Of a DNA stretch of 32,688 bases, positions 32,098-32,688 are shown piece after piece. Each line of letters begins with the position of its first letter. Position 1 is the first letter of the stretch. The notes under the pieces are model-generated. The model saw only the letters and a program-made list of their open reading frames with translations, was not told where the DNA came from and ran no database searches. Location: positions 1-32,688 of the forward strand of contig NZ_BNBC01000074.1 in assembly GCF_014654675.1 (NCBI RefSeq). The letters run 5' to 3'. Origin of the DNA: Streptomyces spiralis (GTDB lineage: Bacteria; Actinomycetota; Actinomycetes; Streptomycetales; Streptomycetaceae). The position numbers and the translations under genes are program-made.

Positions 32098-32574
32098 ATG
32101 GCCGGTGAGCCCAGACCGATCAGCGGCGAAGCCCGTCGCGCACTCGAACAGGAGCTCGCCGATCTGCGCGCCGAACGCGCCACGGTCGCGGCGACCCTCG
32201 GCGGTACGGATTCGCCGGGGGACGCCGCCGACCAGGCCGATGAACTGCAGCGCGCCAACCAGCTGGAGCGCCTGGACGACCGCATCACCCAGATCACCGA
32301 CCGGCTGCACGAGTCGGCCTCCGCTGGACTGCCCAGCACCGACGCGGTCGGTGTGGGCTCCACGGTCACCGTCCGGTTCGCGGACGGGACCGTGGAGACG
32401 GTACAGATCAGCGAGATGGCCGAGGAGCGGGCCCACACGCTGGTCACCGCCGACAGCCCGCTCGGCCGCGCCCTCCTCGGCCATCGCGCCGGCGACACCG
32501 TCGGATACGACGCGCCCGACGGGCCGTCGACGGTGACCGTGCTCTCGCTGGGGGAGCCGAGCGAAGACACCTGA
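32098..32574 (+). CDS. GreA/GreB-family (Rnk-like) transcription factor
   Basis: The 158-residue protein has an N-terminal coiled coil (RRALEQELADLRAER and QLERLDDRITQITDRLHES) with acidic tip GDAADQAD, and a C-terminal FKBP-like domain (VGVGSTVTVRFADG, ADSPLGRALLGHRAGDTV). Gre factors enter the secondary channel of RNA polymerase and rescue stalled complexes. The paralogue group without a full GreA coil may act differently. GGGAGC ends four bases before the ATG. Confidence 0.87.
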   Translation: MAGEPRPISGEARRALEQELADLRAERATVAATLGGTDSPGDAADQADELQRANQLERLDDRITQITDRLHESASAGLPSTDAVGVGSTVTVRFADGTVETVQISEMAEERAHTLVTADSPLGRALLGHRAGDTVGYDAPDGPSTVTVLSLGEPSEDT

Positions 32575-32577
32575 CGG

Positions 32578-32688
32578 TCAGGAGACGGGCGGCCCGGCCG
32601 TCCCGGCTGCCGCCGTCTCGTCGCTCGGGGCGGGGTGGTGGACGGTGCAGTGGAGGGTGTCCTTGATGACGTCGGCGACGATGGTGTC
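32578..32688 (-). CDS. C-terminal end of an unidentified gene (partial)
   Basis: The minus strand is open from the window edge to a TGA at 32578 and encodes 36 residues: DTIVADVIKDTLHCTVHHP, then a PSDETAAAGTAGPPVS-type tail. Third codon positions are nearly all G/C, which supports a real gene. Too short to identify. It converges with the GreA-like gene, three bases apart. Confidence 0.5.
   Translation of the reverse strand, partial: DTIVADVIKDTLHCTVHHPAPSDETAAAGTAGPPVS

Overview
The window is high-GC actinobacterial chromosome, almost certainly Streptomyces or a close relative. The evidence is codon third positions that are nearly all G/C, many GTG/TTG starts behind GGAGG-type ribosome sites, an HrdB-like sigma factor, a 25-residue bL37-type ribosomal protein gene, and typical Streptomyces families (DUF1259, CAP-domain secreted protein, SpoIIE-type phosphatase, AraC/VOC pair). 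I see no rRNA, tRNA, CRISPR array, prophage or complete insertion sequence. The mix is that of a chromosome-arm or accessory region.

Region 1 (1-5340) is one tight operon. It encodes an ABC ATPase, a permease carrying an extra exported C-terminal domain, and a large secreted YncE-type beta-propeller/phosphoesterase, and it closes with a strong hairpin terminator. Region 2 (5372-9692) holds a flavodoxin-like protein, an Asp/Glu racemase-family protein, an HrdB-like sigma factor, the remains of an alpha/beta hydrolase, a polysaccharide deacetylase preceded by a near-perfect DasR-type site, and a methyltransferase. The deacetylase signal peptide and catalytic domain lie in different frames.

Region 3 (9958-12050) is a deletion scar. 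A 5'-truncated MFS exporter and a 5'-truncated, frameshifted MocR-like aminotransferase abut head to head, with their shared promoter region gone. Region 4 (12195-15403) holds three small genes (two Cys-containing, one ABM-like) and a translationally coupled DUF1259/cytochrome P450 pair behind a 21-bp-phased direct repeat. A 158-bp MITE-like element then sits exactly in the stop codon of a SpoIIE-family phosphatase (15783-16907).

Region 5 (16961-22737) is a complete-looking De Ley-Doudoroff type galactose/galactonate pathway: SDR dehydrogenase, D-galactonate dehydratase, KDPGal-type aldolase, PfkB-type KDGal kinase, SMP-30 lactonase and a DgoR-like GntR regulator. The same 15-bp AT-rich motif lies at the operon promoter and in front of the regulator gene, which suggests one repressor controlling both. 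A 14-TM DHA2-type exporter follows.

Region 6 (24255-27190) has a CAP-domain secreted protein with a long leader carrying a Crp-like palindrome, a 7-codon upstream reading frame and hairpins. An AraC-VOC pair and a second patch of decayed genes (DUF3887, VC0807-like tail, small membrane protein) follow. Region 7 (27244-30491) is an MFS(ACS)-IclR pair divergent from a D-2-hydroxyacid dehydrogenase, with an inverted repeat between them. Region 8 (30500-32688) holds bL37, an FlK-like hotdog thioesterase, a small acidic protein followed by an in-frame RDE repeat beyond its stop, a Nudix protein with a degenerate Nudix box, a GreA/B-like factor, and the end of an unidentified gene.

Three apparent frameshifts (near 8306, 11663 and 27107) all fall at C-runs, so base-calling error must be excluded before calling any of them biological.
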